Below, piece after piece: positions 42,519 to 52,264 of a DNA stretch of 64,000 bases. Position 1 is the stretch's first letter. Each line of letters starts with the position of its first letter. Made by a program: the position numbers and the translations under genes. Location of the stretch: assembly GCA_003020945.1 (NCBI GenBank), contig PXRU01000003.1, forward strand, positions 1 to 64,000. Direction: 5' to 3'. Source of the DNA: Halobacteriales archaeon QS_6_71_20 (GTDB lineage Archaea; Halobacteriota; Halobacteria; Halobacteriales; Haloferacaceae). Under the pieces are notes generated by a model. It was given only the letters and a program-made list of their open reading frames with translations. It did not search any database and had not been told where the DNA came from.

Positions 42519-43127
42519 ATGACCGAGCAGTCGCTGGACGACGACCTCCACGTGAACGAGTGCGAGCGCTGTCCCGCGCTCGTGGACTCGCGCTCGCGCA
42601 TCGTCAACGGCGTCGGCCCGACGGACGCCGACCTCGTGTTCGTAGGCGAGGGGCCCGGGGCGACCGAGGACGAGCGGGGGGAGCCGTTCGTCGGCCGCTC
42701 CGGGACGGTGCTCGACGACGCCCTGCGCGACGCCGACCTCGCCCGCTCGGACGTGCGCATCACCAACTGCGTGAAGTGCCGTCCGCCGGAGAACCGCGAC
42801 CCGACGGCCGCGGAGCTCGACAACTGCCGCGGCTACCTGGCCGAGGAGCTCGCGCGCGTCGGTCCCGAGCTCGTCGTCACCCTGGGGAAGGTGCCCTCCG
42901 AGCACCTGCTGGACGAGTCGGTCGCCGTGACGAACCGGACGGGCGAGGTGTTCGACGCCCGCGTCGGCGGGACGTCCCACCGGCTGCTGGTGTGTCTCCA
43001 CCCGGCGGCGACGCTGTACGACCGGAGCCAGGCGACGGCGTTCGAGGAGACGATCCGGCGGGCGGCGTCGCTGGCCGGACTGAGCGAGGGCGACCCCGAC
43101 GGGCAGTCGTCGCTGGGCGACTACTGA
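42519..43127 (+). CDS. Type-4-like uracil-DNA glycosylase (Fe-S)
   Basis: CERCPALVDSR...LVFVGEGPGATEDERGEPFVGRSGTVLDDAL, ITNCVKCRPPENRDPT, LVCLHPAATLYD. Confidence 0.92.
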   Translation: MTEQSLDDDLHVNECERCPALVDSRSRIVNGVGPTDADLVFVGEGPGATEDERGEPFVGRSGTVLDDALRDADLARSDVRITNCVKCRPPENRDPTAAELDNCRGYLAEELARVGPELVVTLGKVPSEHLLDESVAVTNRTGEVFDARVGGTSHRLLVCLHPAATLYDRSQATAFEETIRRAASLAGLSEGDPDGQSSLGDY

Positions 43128-43819
43128 GCGTCGTTCGGCGGCGTCCCCGACTCCGCCCTCGCCGGCCTCGGACGCCACAGCGCGCCGACCGCGAGGCCGA
43201 ACAGCAGTCCCGAGAGGTGGCCGCCGTTGACCTCCACGGGGGCGTGCGGGAGGCTCGCGAGGAGGTTGCCGCCGACGGCGACGACCGAGGACAGGCCCAC
43301 GAGCGCGGCGACGACGTCCAGTTCCGTGAGCCGCCCGCGGAACCGGAGTCCGCGGACCAGCGCGAACCCGCCGAGCGCGTAGCCGAGGCCGCTGATCCCG
43401 TAGAAGGCGACGTTCGACTCCGGGCTGTACGTCAGCAGCACCGCGTAGCCGACCCCGAGCGTGAGGACGGCGCCCGTCGCCACGAACGTCCAGTACCCCC
43501 GCGGCGAGAAGTGCCGCTCCTGCGGGGCCAACGCCAGCAACACGAGGACGTTCGAGAGGAAGTGCGGCGCTCCCCGGTGGAGGAACAGCGAGAGGAGGTA
43601 CACCGAGTCGTCGCCGTGGAGGTAGAGGAACGCCGTCAGCGCCCGCACCGACGCGGCGCCCGTGAGGGAGGTCCCGACGACCTGCAACAGGAACACGACC
43701 GCGGTGAGCGACACCAGCGTCAGCGTCGTCCCGGTTCGGGCCGACCGGTACTGCCGGACCAGCGACGAGGCGAACGCGTTCCAGTCGTCGCCCCGCTCCG
43801 ACAGCCCGTCCGTCCCCAT
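43121..43819 (-). CDS. Rhomboid-family intramembrane serine protease
   Basis: HFLSNVLVLLALAP, FYGISGLGYALGGFALVRGL (GxS-like), GGHLSGLLFGLAVGAL. Confidence 0.85.
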   Translation of the reverse strand: MGTDGLSERGDDWNAFASSLVRQYRSARTGTTLTLVSLTAVVFLLQVVGTSLTGAASVRALTAFLYLHGDDSVYLLSLFLHRGAPHFLSNVLVLLALAPQERHFSPRGYWTFVATGAVLTLGVGYAVLLTYSPESNVAFYGISGLGYALGGFALVRGLRFRGRLTELDVVAALVGLSSVVAVGGNLLASLPHAPVEVNGGHLSGLLFGLAVGALWRPRPARAESGTPPNDAQ

Positions 43820-43937
43820 CGGGTTCGCCTCGGGGACGGGGGCCCTTAGCTTGGCGGGTCCCGGACCCCGGAGACGGCGCGGCCGCTGGCGGAGGAAGGC
43901 GGGGCGATCCGCGAGAAGTCGCGTCGGGTCGGCGCCG

Positions 43938-44528
43938 TTACTTCCCGCCGCGGTCGCCGCGGGAGATCGACGGGCGGGTCTTCTCGGTGCCCTTGCCGCG
44001 CCCGGTCAGGCCGCGGTTGCTCGTGCCGGCGTTCGTGAGGCCGCGGAACGCGCGACCGCGCTGGGAGTCGTCGCAGATCCAGTTCAGGTCGTCGTCGCTC
44101 TCGATCGCGGGGTGCTCGGGGTCAACGAGGATCGCCTCGGTCCACTTCTGGGAGCCGTCCTGGCCGACCGGGTAGGAGGCGAGCACGCGGAGGTTCGGGT
44201 ACTTCCGCGAGACGCGCTCCTCGGCGATGCGCTGGATCGACTTGCGGCGACCTATTCGGTTGACGCCCTGCCGCTTCGAGCGGCGGCCCGCCGTGTGGCG
44301 CTGCTTGCGCGCGCCGCCCTTGCGGACGGAGACGCGCGCCATCACGACGCCCTGCTTGGCCTTGTAGCCGAGCTCGCGCGCCTTGTCGAGGCGCGTGGGT
44401 CGGTCGATCCGGACGATCGCGCCCTCCTCGCGCCAGTCCTGTTTGCGCTGCCACTGCAGCTCCGCGAGCTTGCCCTCGTCCTGGTCGCGCCAGGCTTCCT
44501 TGATGTGGGAGTAGAAGCTTCGTGCCAT
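43938..44528 (-). CDS. rpl15e: 50S ribosomal protein L15e
   Basis: MARSFYSHIKEAWRDQDEGKLAELQWQRKQDWREEGAIVRIDRPTRLDKARELGYKAKQGVVMARVSVRKGG. Confidence 0.97.
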   Translation of the reverse strand: MARSFYSHIKEAWRDQDEGKLAELQWQRKQDWREEGAIVRIDRPTRLDKARELGYKAKQGVVMARVSVRKGGARKQRHTAGRRSKRQGVNRIGRRKSIQRIAEERVSRKYPNLRVLASYPVGQDGSQKWTEAILVDPEHPAIESDDDLNWICDDSQRGRAFRGLTNAGTSNRGLTGRGKGTEKTRPSISRGDRGGK

Positions 44529-44707
44529 CGGTGGTCTCTGCGGGCGCTTACGATTCGACCGGACGGGCGACCCCGACCGCTCACATGTCGTCCCGGCGAA
44601 CCGGGTGCCCGCTGGCGGCCCACCTGCCAGCGAGTTACCCACCGTTCCGCGCTGGCGCTGTTAAGGGCTACGTTTCTCGGCGGCGCCTCGCCCTGGACGC
44701 GGCGGCG

Positions 44708-45625
44708 CTACGCCTCCGGCCCGACGAACGCGCGCACGGACTCGAACTCCCCGTCGAGGATCGCGCCGGCGACCGCGCCGGCGTCGACGTCGGGCGCCTC
44801 CGTCGGGTACTTCCGGTGGAAGTAGCCGAGGATGTTCTCCACGTCGCGCGCGAGGAGTTCGTCGGCGTTCTCGTGGTCCGTGGGAACCGACTGGGGCCAG
44901 TCGAAGATCACGACCCCCTCGTCGCTGACGGCGACGTTGTACTCGGAGACGTCCGCGTGGACGTACCCCCCGCGGTACGCCAAGTCCATCTCCCGGAGGA
45001 CCAGATCGAGCACGCCGACCACCTGCTCGGAGCGCAGCGCCGCGTTCGCCAGCTCCGGCCCCGGGAGCTTCTCCATCACGATCGCGTGGCGGTTGTGGTC
45101 GATCGGCCGGGGCACCGACACCTGCGGGTACAGCTCCTCCAGGGCGGCGTGTTCGCGCTCGGCCGCCTTCCGGGCGGTGTACTGCCAGGAGACGTGGTCG
45201 CGGTCGGCGGTGTAGTCGCGCTCTCTGTTCACCGCCCGGAAGTTCGTGTACCCCTCGCGGTGGAACTTCAGCGCGAGCGGTCGGTACGATTCCACCTCGT
45301 ACACGTCGCTTTCCTTGCCGACGCCCAGCGACGACCCCATCCCCGTCACCGTCTCCCGCTCGGCGAACGTGTGGAGCGCGAGCGCGTCGTACCCCTGAAA
45401 GGTGAGCTGGTACCCCTCGTACTGGATCGTCTTGCGCCGGATCAGTCCCATGTCCGAACAGCGGTCGATCCGGTAGTCGGCGTCCTCCTCGGAGAGCCCG
45501 GCGTACTCCGGGATCTTCTCGACGTTCACCCACTCGGAGAAGCGCATGCCCTGCTCGACCCCCGAGAGGAGATAGAAGTCCTCGGGCTCGAGTTCGGCCA
45601 TCGTCTCCGCGACGTTTCCGACCAT
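44708..45625 (-). CDS. RIO2-type serine/threonine kinase
   Basis: LGVGKESDVYEVES, VHADVSEYNVAVSDEGVVIFDWPQSVPTDHENADELLARDVENILGYFHRKY. Confidence 0.95.
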   Translation of the reverse strand: MVGNVAETMAELEPEDFYLLSGVEQGMRFSEWVNVEKIPEYAGLSEEDADYRIDRCSDMGLIRRKTIQYEGYQLTFQGYDALALHTFAERETVTGMGSSLGVGKESDVYEVESYRPLALKFHREGYTNFRAVNRERDYTADRDHVSWQYTARKAAEREHAALEELYPQVSVPRPIDHNRHAIVMEKLPGPELANAALRSEQVVGVLDLVLREMDLAYRGGYVHADVSEYNVAVSDEGVVIFDWPQSVPTDHENADELLARDVENILGYFHRKYPTEAPDVDAGAVAGAILDGEFESVRAFVGPEA

Positions 45626-45738
45626 CGCGTGTCCGTGGGCGTCGGGGAGTGAAAAGGCGTTCGTGGCGACCACGGGGGAGCGATGTGGGTCGTGCCGCCA
45701 GCCCGGACGATATCGAAGTTTCCGACGGGTTACACCGC

Positions 45739-45854
45739 GAAAGCCCCTGTCGGTCCGCGGTCGGTGCGGGCGGCGCGCTCCTCGGTCGGTCGCTTCGCTC
45801 CCTCCCTGTGGTGCTCCCCGCTCCGCGCCGTCCCGCGGACCGACGGCCCCTTTC
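45739..45854 (-). repeat. Extragenic palindromic element, copy B (22-nt imperfect terminal inverted repeat)
   Basis: Left arm gaaagcccctgtcggtccgcgg (45739-45760), right arm ccgcggaccgacggcccctttc (45833-45854), complementary except near the cccc/gggg box. Confidence 0.8.
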
Positions 45855-45977
45855 GTTCCCGCCCCGTAGTCGGGCGGGTCCAGCGTCGCGGCCCTCCGCC
45901 CAGCGTGTACGACTGCGAGTCGCCGAAGCCGGAGCGCCGACCGGCGGTTCTTTGTCTCGGGGCACCGGAGCAGCGGT

Positions 45978-46814
45978 ATGACCGATCCGGACGCCACGGG
46001 CCCCCTCGCCGACCGCGAGTGGCGGCTGGTCCGCGAGGAGTCCCGACCCGGCCCGCTGAACATGGCGCTGGACGAGGTGGCCGCCGAGACCGCCGCCGAG
46101 GGCGGCCCGCGAACGGTTCGGCTGTACCGCTGGGAGCCCTCCTGTCTCTCGATGGGGTACACACAGGACTCCGACACGGTGGACTGGGACCACTGCGCCG
46201 ACGCGGGGGTCACCGTCACGCGACGTCAGACGGGCGGCGGCGGCATCTACCACGACCACGCCGGCGACGTCTCCTACTCGATCGCCGCCCCGGCCGACGA
46301 GCTCCCCGGACAGCTCCTCGACGCGTATCACCTGCTGTGTGAGCCGGTGCTGTCGGCGTTTCGCGCGCTCGGTGTCGACGCCGACTACGCCGACGCGGAG
46401 CGCCCGGCGATCCATCGACCCGCCTGCTACCTCCGCGGCCTCCACCCCGCACACGACGTCTGTGCCGACGGCGGCACCGGTCGGAAGCTCTCGGGTAACG
46501 CCCAGTACCGGCGGGAGGCGAGCGTCATCCAGCACGGCTCGATCACGTTCGAGTCGAAGCCCCGCGACCACCTCGCCGTCTTCCGCGACCACGGGGTCGA
46601 GGAGTCGGCGTTCGCCGACCGCGTCGCCGGGATCGCCGACCTGACCGACGCGACCCGCGGGGCGGTCGTGACCGCCTTCGAGGACGCCCTGGCGGCGTGG
46701 GCCGACGCCGAGGCGGGCGCGTGGACCGACGCCGAGCTCGACCGCGCCGAGGAGATCGCCGACGGGAAGTACCGCAGCGACGACTGGGTGCGCGAGCGCC
46801 CCGGCGGACGGTAG
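45978..46814 (+). CDS. Lipoate-protein ligase family protein
   Basis: PGPLNMALDEVAAETA, VTVTRRQTGGGGIYHDHAGDVSYSIAAPADELPG, GRKLSGNAQYRR. Confidence 0.92.
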   Translation: MTDPDATGPLADREWRLVREESRPGPLNMALDEVAAETAAEGGPRTVRLYRWEPSCLSMGYTQDSDTVDWDHCADAGVTVTRRQTGGGGIYHDHAGDVSYSIAAPADELPGQLLDAYHLLCEPVLSAFRALGVDADYADAERPAIHRPACYLRGLHPAHDVCADGGTGRKLSGNAQYRREASVIQHGSITFESKPRDHLAVFRDHGVEESAFADRVAGIADLTDATRGAVVTAFEDALAAWADAEAGAWTDAELDRAEEIADGKYRSDDWVRERPGGR

Positions 46815-46960
46815 GTAGGGATCGACCGCTTGCGGCGTTCTCACGGAGCAGTTCGGGCATGGAGACTCCAGTGGTCAGGGATGGGGACGGAATGGGCCGT
46901 GGCTCCCGGGGCGGTCCGCGGTGTCGTCGTTCGACGCACTACCCCGGTCGCCGACGACGG

Positions 46961-47509
46961 CTAGAAGCCGAACGTCTCGGGCTCGTCGCCGAGCTCCGCC
47001 CGGACCGCGCCGTGGAGTTCGGAGACGGGCGGGGTGTCCCGCGTCGGGTCCAGCCAGTGCTCGCCGAGCCATCGGTACCGGATCTCGCCGTCCTCGTCGA
47101 CGAGGAAACACGAGCGGCGCGACCGGCGGAACACCCCGAACGTCCGGTAGGCGACCCCGAACGCCTCCGACACCGCGAGGTCGGTGTCGGCGTACAGCGG
47201 GAAGCCGAGCTCCAGACGGTCGATGAACCGCCGGTGGAGCCGCGGGCCGGACTTCGAGACGCCGACGACGCGCACGTCGTCGCCCGAGGCGAACCAGCCG
47301 AAGTCGCGGAACGCGCACCACTCCTCGATACAGTCCGGGCTGAAATCGACCGTGTAGAAGCTGAGCAACACGGGGCGGTCGAGCAGCTCCGAGAACGGCG
47401 TCTCCCGCGTTTCTCCCTCCGGCGTGACCAACGTCGCCGCGAACTCCGGCGCCGTGTCGCCCACCGCGAGCGGGTCGTCGGGCGTCGCGGGCGGGTCCTC
47501 CCCTGACAT
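46961..47509 (-). CDS. Peroxiredoxin/redoxin-domain protein
   Basis: LAVGDTAPEFAATLVTPEG, LLSFYTVDFSPDCIEEWCAFRDFGWF, FLVDEDGEIRYRWLGEHWLDPTRD. Confidence 0.85.
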   Translation of the reverse strand: MSGEDPPATPDDPLAVGDTAPEFAATLVTPEGETRETPFSELLDRPVLLSFYTVDFSPDCIEEWCAFRDFGWFASGDDVRVVGVSKSGPRLHRRFIDRLELGFPLYADTDLAVSEAFGVAYRTFGVFRRSRRSCFLVDEDGEIRYRWLGEHWLDPTRDTPPVSELHGAVRAELGDEPETFGF

Positions 47510-47609
47510 GCGATCGGGTCCGCCCCGGAGGGGCTAATACTCGCCGATGTCGTCGCCTCCGCCGACCGCTTCCGAAGCCGCTTTGACCCCCGCGTCGCCA
47601 GCGGTGGGT

Positions 47610-48464
47610 ATGAGCGCAGACAGCGACCCGGCGCTGCGCGTCGGGGCACACGAGTCCATCGCGGGCGGCACGTTCAACGCCGTCGACGCGCTGGTCGAGG
47701 ACGGCGGCAACTGCGGCCAGATCTTCACCCACTCGCCGCAGGTGTGGCGGGAGCCGAACATCGACGACGAGGAGGCCGAGCGGTTCCGGGATCTCAGCGA
47801 CGAGCACGGCGTCGGCCCGTGGGTCATCCACTCGTCGTACCTCGTCAACCTCTGCACGCCGAAAGACGACCTCCGCGAGAAGTCGATCGAGTCCATGCAG
47901 CGGGAGGTCGACGCCGCCGCCACGCTCGGCATCCCGTACGTGAACGTCCACCTCGGCGCCCACACCGGCGCGGGCGTCGAGGGCGGCCTCGACAACGCGG
48001 CGTCGGCGCTCGACGAACTCGACGTCCCCGACGGCGTCACCGTCCTCATCGAGTCCGACGCCGGCTCCGGCACGAAGCTCGGCGGCGACTTCGAGCACCT
48101 CGCGGCCGTGCTGGAGCGTTCCCGGCAGGACCTCGATGTCTGTCTGGACACGGCCCACGCGTTCGCCGCCGGCTACGACCTCTCAACCGAGGCCGGCGTC
48201 GAGGAGACGGTCACCGAACTGGATGAGGTCGTCGGGTTGGAGCACCTGCAGTGTGTCCACCTCAACGACTCCAAACACGAGTGCGGGACGAACAAGGACG
48301 AACACGCCCATATCGGCGAGGGGCTGATCGGCGAGGAGGGAATGCGCGCGTTCGTCAACCACCCGGACCTGCGCGACGTGCCGCTCGTGCTGGAGACGCC
48401 CACCGAGGACGGGAAGTCGTTCGCCTGGAACATCGAGCGCGTGCGGGAGCTGCGGAAGGAATAA
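47610..48464 (+). CDS. nfo: Deoxyribonuclease IV (AP endonuclease)
   Basis: [87 protein letters not shown] 47610. Confidence 0.93.
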   Translation: MSADSDPALRVGAHESIAGGTFNAVDALVEDGGNCGQIFTHSPQVWREPNIDDEEAERFRDLSDEHGVGPWVIHSSYLVNLCTPKDDLREKSIESMQREVDAAATLGIPYVNVHLGAHTGAGVEGGLDNAASALDELDVPDGVTVLIESDAGSGTKLGGDFEHLAAVLERSRQDLDVCLDTAHAFAAGYDLSTEAGVEETVTELDEVVGLEHLQCVHLNDSKHECGTNKDEHAHIGEGLIGEEGMRAFVNHPDLRDVPLVLETPTEDGKSFAWNIERVRELRKE

Positions 48465-48469
48465 TCGAG

Positions 48470-48523
48470 GGCGAGGACGCCCACCGTCGTGGCGGCGGGC
48501 GGATTGGCGGGGCGTCCCTCGCC
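48470..48523. terminator. Possible hairpin downstream of nfo
   Basis: ggcgaggacgcc (48470-48481) pairs with ggcgtccctcgcc (48511-48523) with one bulge. Confidence 0.35.
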
Positions 48524-48595
48524 GACGTACGATGACGGATTGACGGGGACTGACCCATACGTTTACTATGATGGGGAAGAGTCCATCGCACGCCG

Positions 48596-48877
48596 ATGGG
48601 TGCTCGGGTGATACGGGATCTCACGAACACCTTCGAAGGCTACGTCGGACGACAGACGATCATCGAGGCGGACGATCCGGCATACCCGTCCGGATACAAG
48701 TACTCGCTCCACTTCGGGACGCTCGACGGGGACACGATACTCCGATACGACAACTCTCACGAGGACACGAAGGGACACGAACGCCATACCGCCGACGAGG
48801 TCGAAGAGATCGAGTTCCCCGGAACGATCGAACTCCTCGACCGCTTCGAGGAGGAAGTCACCGAACGACGACAGTGA
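48596..48877 (+). CDS. TumE-like (DUF6516) putative toxin
   Basis: YVGRQTIIEADDPAYPSGYKYSLHFGTLDGDTILRYDNSHEDTKGHERHTADEVEEIEFPGTIELLDRFEEEV. Confidence 0.8.
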   Translation: MGARVIRDLTNTFEGYVGRQTIIEADDPAYPSGYKYSLHFGTLDGDTILRYDNSHEDTKGHERHTADEVEEIEFPGTIELLDRFEEEVTERRQ

Positions 48878-48902
48878 ACTGCCCGACGCCGCCACCCTAC
48901 TA

Positions 48903-49334
48903 ATGACTGACACCGAACCGACTCCCGGCGACCGAACGCTCCACGTCTACGTGGGAGAGGCGAATCGACTCCGCGAACAGACGAGAGACATGCTCCGGGC
49001 CGCCGAGGAGGGCGAGGCGTCCGAGGACCTCGGCCACGCTCACGTGCTCAACTTCGAGTCCGAGTCCGAGCTCGCCCGGCTCCTCAGCCCGACGAACCTC
49101 GCGCTCCTTCGGGCGATCCGCCAGCACGACCCCGAGAGCATGCGCGACGCTGCGGGGACCGTCGACCGCGATTTCAAGGACGTACACCGTAATCTCACGG
49201 AACTCTCCGAGCTCGGCGTCATCGAACTGGTCGAGGAGGGCCGTTCGAAGCGTCCGGTCGCGCGGTACGACGACATCGAGGTCCACTACTCGCTCGTGGC
49301 GGACGACACCTCGACCGAGCAGACTGGCGCGTAG
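48903..49334 (+). CDS. HVO_A0114-like HTH DNA-binding protein, putative antitoxin
   Basis: NLALLRAIRQHDPESMRDAAGTVDRDFKDVHRNLTELSELGVIELVEEGRSKRPVARYDDIEVHYSL wHTH; adjacent to the TumE-like gene. Confidence 0.75.
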   Translation: MTDTEPTPGDRTLHVYVGEANRLREQTRDMLRAAEEGEASEDLGHAHVLNFESESELARLLSPTNLALLRAIRQHDPESMRDAAGTVDRDFKDVHRNLTELSELGVIELVEEGRSKRPVARYDDIEVHYSLVADDTSTEQTGA

Positions 49335-49386
49335 CGTCGGCTTCCCCTCTCAGCGATATGCACCCGGACGACCGGCGGTGCTCCCC

Positions 49387-50067
49387 TCATCCCGACACGA
49401 TCGACGGCGTCTCAGCCGTCGCGGACGCGACTCGACCGTCCTCGATCCGGACCGTGATCCCGAGACGTAGCTCCCGCCCGGAGTCCGCCGGGAGGAGCGC
49501 GGTGTCCCGGGCGGTGTACGACCCATTGGGGAAACACGCGCCGTTCTCGGGCATGTTGTACAGCGTGTAGGTCTCGCTAAGCGTGTCGCTCGGCTCCAAC
49601 TGATCGACGGTGAGGATCGATTTCACGGCGACCAGCTCCTCCCCGTCGAGTCGCCAACACCCGTCAGTTCGGGTATCCGGGGCGCTGTGCGGTCCCATCT
49701 CGGGATGGAAGACCAGCAGGCGGCTCTCCCCGTCCGCGGACTCGGCGAGCGGATCGGAGAACGGCGGCGTCGGCCCGAACCCGAGTTCGGCCGTTCGCGA
49801 GCCCGCGTTGGTCAGTTCGAGTCGGAGTTCCGGCGGACGGTCGCGCGTCGCTCGTTCGACGACCGCGGCGGTCCAGTCGAACGAGTACGCAGAGAACGGA
49901 ACCGTCGTCGTTGTCGGTTCCGTCGAGGAGGTGGGGTCGGCCGTGGCGGTCGCCCGGTCACCGGCCGTCCCGTCGCCGGAAGTAGACTGGCCCAGACAAC
50001 CGGCCGTCCCCATCGCGAGGAGAGCACTACCCCGCAAGAACCGTCTGCGCGTCTCTCGGAGGGCCAC
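49387..50067 (-). CDS. Tat/lipobox secreted hypothetical lipoprotein
   Basis: RETRRRFLRGSALLAMGTAGCLGQ signal; Ser/Thr-rich linker then globular domain; GTG 50067. Confidence 0.7.
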   Translation of the reverse strand: MALRETRRRFLRGSALLAMGTAGCLGQSTSGDGTAGDRATATADPTSSTEPTTTTVPFSAYSFDWTAAVVERATRDRPPELRLELTNAGSRTAELGFGPTPPFSDPLAESADGESRLLVFHPEMGPHSAPDTRTDGCWRLDGEELVAVKSILTVDQLEPSDTLSETYTLYNMPENGACFPNGSYTARDTALLPADSGRELRLGITVRIEDGRVASATAETPSIVSG

Positions 50068-50198
50068 GGCGACACGACCGGTGCGGCGGGTAAGTGCTTT
50101 CGGCCGACCCGGTCGGCGGGCGAGACGCGGGGGCGCCGGAATCGGCCAGCCGCGCTGGCCACCCGGAGCTTGATACGCCGAGCCACACACCCACGCGC

Positions 50199-51728
50199 AT
50201 GGCAGTCCCCGACGCGGATCTCGACTCGACGGTCACAGACGACGCCCCCGAGGCGTATCGCGACCTCATGGAGCGGTACGAGCGCGTCTCCCACCTGGAG
50301 AGCGGGAGCGGCGTGCTCTACTGGGACCAACAGGTGACGATGCCCGAGGGGGGCACGCCAGCCCGCGGGAAGCAGTTGGCGGCGCTGTCGGCGACGACCC
50401 ACGAGAAGCTGACGAGCGGCGCGATGGCCGACGCCATCGACGCCGCCGCGGACGCCGACCTCGACGCCGAGCGCGCGGCGAACGTCCGGGAGATCCGGCG
50501 GCGCCACGAGCGGAACCGCTCGGTGCCGGAGTCGCTGGTTGAGGAGCTGACCGAGCACCGCTCGCACAGCCAGCAGGTCTGGAAGGAGGCGAAGGCCGAC
50601 GACGACTTCGGCCGGTTCGCGCCGGCGCTGGAGCGGCTGCGCGACCTGCACGTCGAGCGCGCGGCGGCGATCGACCCCGACCGGCCCGCCTACGCGGTCA
50701 TGTATGAGGACGGCGAGCCGTACCTTCCGCTGGAGCGTCTTGAAGAGATCTTCGCGGAGCTGAAGGAGAGGCTCGTCCCGCTCATCGAGGCGATCGCGGA
50801 GTCGGACCGCGAGCCGGCCTCGCCGTTCGCGGCCGCGGGGCCGTACGACGACGACACCCAGCGCGGGCTCTCGGACGCGGTCCTCGATCTGCTGGGCTAC
50901 CCCGAGGACCGCGGTCGGCTCGACGTGTCGGCGCACCCGTTCACCTCCGGCAACCAGTTCGACGCGCGGGTCACGACCCGGTTCAAGCCCGAGGACCCGA
51001 TGGACGCGTTCACCGCGACGGTCCACGAGTTCGGGCACGCCAGCTACGAGCTGGGCCTGCCGGACGGCCGCTTCGGCGAGCCGCTCGGCGCGTCGCTGTC
51101 CTCCGGCGTCCACGAGTCGCAGTCGCGGTTCTGGGAGAACCACGTCGCCCGCACCGAGCCGTTCTGGGAGGGGTTCGTCGGGGAGGCGAACGACCACCTC
51201 GGCACCGACGCGACCGCCCGCGAGGCGTACGAGGCGGTGAACCGGATCTACCCGGACAACCTGATCCGCGTGGAGGCGGACGAGCTCACCTACCACCTCC
51301 ACATCGTCCTTCGGTGTGAGATCGACCGGGCGTTCGTCGAGGGCGACATCGGCGTCGAGGAGATCCCCGGCGTCTGGAACGAGAAGATGGCCGACTACCT
51401 CGGGGTCACGCCTGACACCGACGCCGAGGGCTGTCTGCAGGACATCCACTGGAGCGGTCGCTTCGCCGCGTTCCAGGGGTACACCATCGGCTCGGTGTTG
51501 GCGGCCCAACTGGACCACGCCATGCGCGAGGACCTCGACGACGTGGACGGGAAGATCCGCGCGGGGAACGTCGAGCCGCTGTGGGAGTGGATGATCGAAC
51601 ACGTCCACAGCCACGGGCGACGGTATCCGACCGACGAGCTGGTCGAGGCGGCGACCGGCGAGCCGCTCACCGCCGAGTACTTCCTCGACTACGTCGAGGA
51701 GAAGTTCGGCGAGCTGTACGACCTGTGA
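50199..51728 (+). CDS. Carboxypeptidase M32
   Basis: VLYWDQQVTMPEGGTPARGKQLAALSATTHE, ATVHEFGHASYELGL (HExxH-like), SRFWENHVART, IRVEADELTYHLHIVLR. Confidence 0.95.
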   Translation: MAVPDADLDSTVTDDAPEAYRDLMERYERVSHLESGSGVLYWDQQVTMPEGGTPARGKQLAALSATTHEKLTSGAMADAIDAAADADLDAERAANVREIRRRHERNRSVPESLVEELTEHRSHSQQVWKEAKADDDFGRFAPALERLRDLHVERAAAIDPDRPAYAVMYEDGEPYLPLERLEEIFAELKERLVPLIEAIAESDREPASPFAAAGPYDDDTQRGLSDAVLDLLGYPEDRGRLDVSAHPFTSGNQFDARVTTRFKPEDPMDAFTATVHEFGHASYELGLPDGRFGEPLGASLSSGVHESQSRFWENHVARTEPFWEGFVGEANDHLGTDATAREAYEAVNRIYPDNLIRVEADELTYHLHIVLRCEIDRAFVEGDIGVEEIPGVWNEKMADYLGVTPDTDAEGCLQDIHWSGRFAAFQGYTIGSVLAAQLDHAMREDLDDVDGKIRAGNVEPLWEWMIEHVHSHGRRYPTDELVEAATGEPLTAEYFLDYVEEKFGELYDL

Positions 51729-51937
51729 GCGCCCCCACGGCCGCACCGCCGGACGATGACTCGGCGGGCGTCGCCGCCCCCCCGTCGGTCCGGCGACCCC
51801 TCGACGCGGGTCGCGGGTGAACCGCGATCACCGGAAAGCGTCGCCGTCGACCGCTCGATCCGTTCGCCCGGTGCCGGTTTCAGCCGTGAGAGATTCGCCA
51901 GAAGGTATATACGCTGGTGTGGTATAGCGTAGCATGT

Positions 51938-52126
51938 ATGGCGTCGGCACCGAGCCCGGATGGCGACCTGTTCGACGAGTTCCTGACCGCACGCGGCCAC
52001 GAGACGGAGCCGCGTCGATGGGAGGAGTCGTACAACAAGAAACAGTGTCCCGACTGCGGCGGCCTCCACGAGGACGCCGCCACGGAGTGCTCGGTGTGCG
52101 GCTGGCGACCCGAACCGGGCGAGTGA
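51938..52126 (+). CDS. Small zinc-finger protein (HVO_0416 family)
   Basis: DLFDEFLTARGHETEPRRWEESYNKKQCPDCGGLHEDAATECSVCGWRP; TATA-like aaggtatata upstream. Confidence 0.85.
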   Translation: MASAPSPDGDLFDEFLTARGHETEPRRWEESYNKKQCPDCGGLHEDAATECSVCGWRPEPGE

Positions 52127-52264
52127 CCGACCCGGTCCGGCGCCGGCTCCGCCCCCGGTAGCGACCAGCCCGGCCGCGCGCCGGCGTCGGAGGCCCCGAA
52201 CCGGACCGCCGGGTCGCCGACGCGACCCACGTCGTTTATGCGTCGCCGCCGTGTGTGTGTACCA

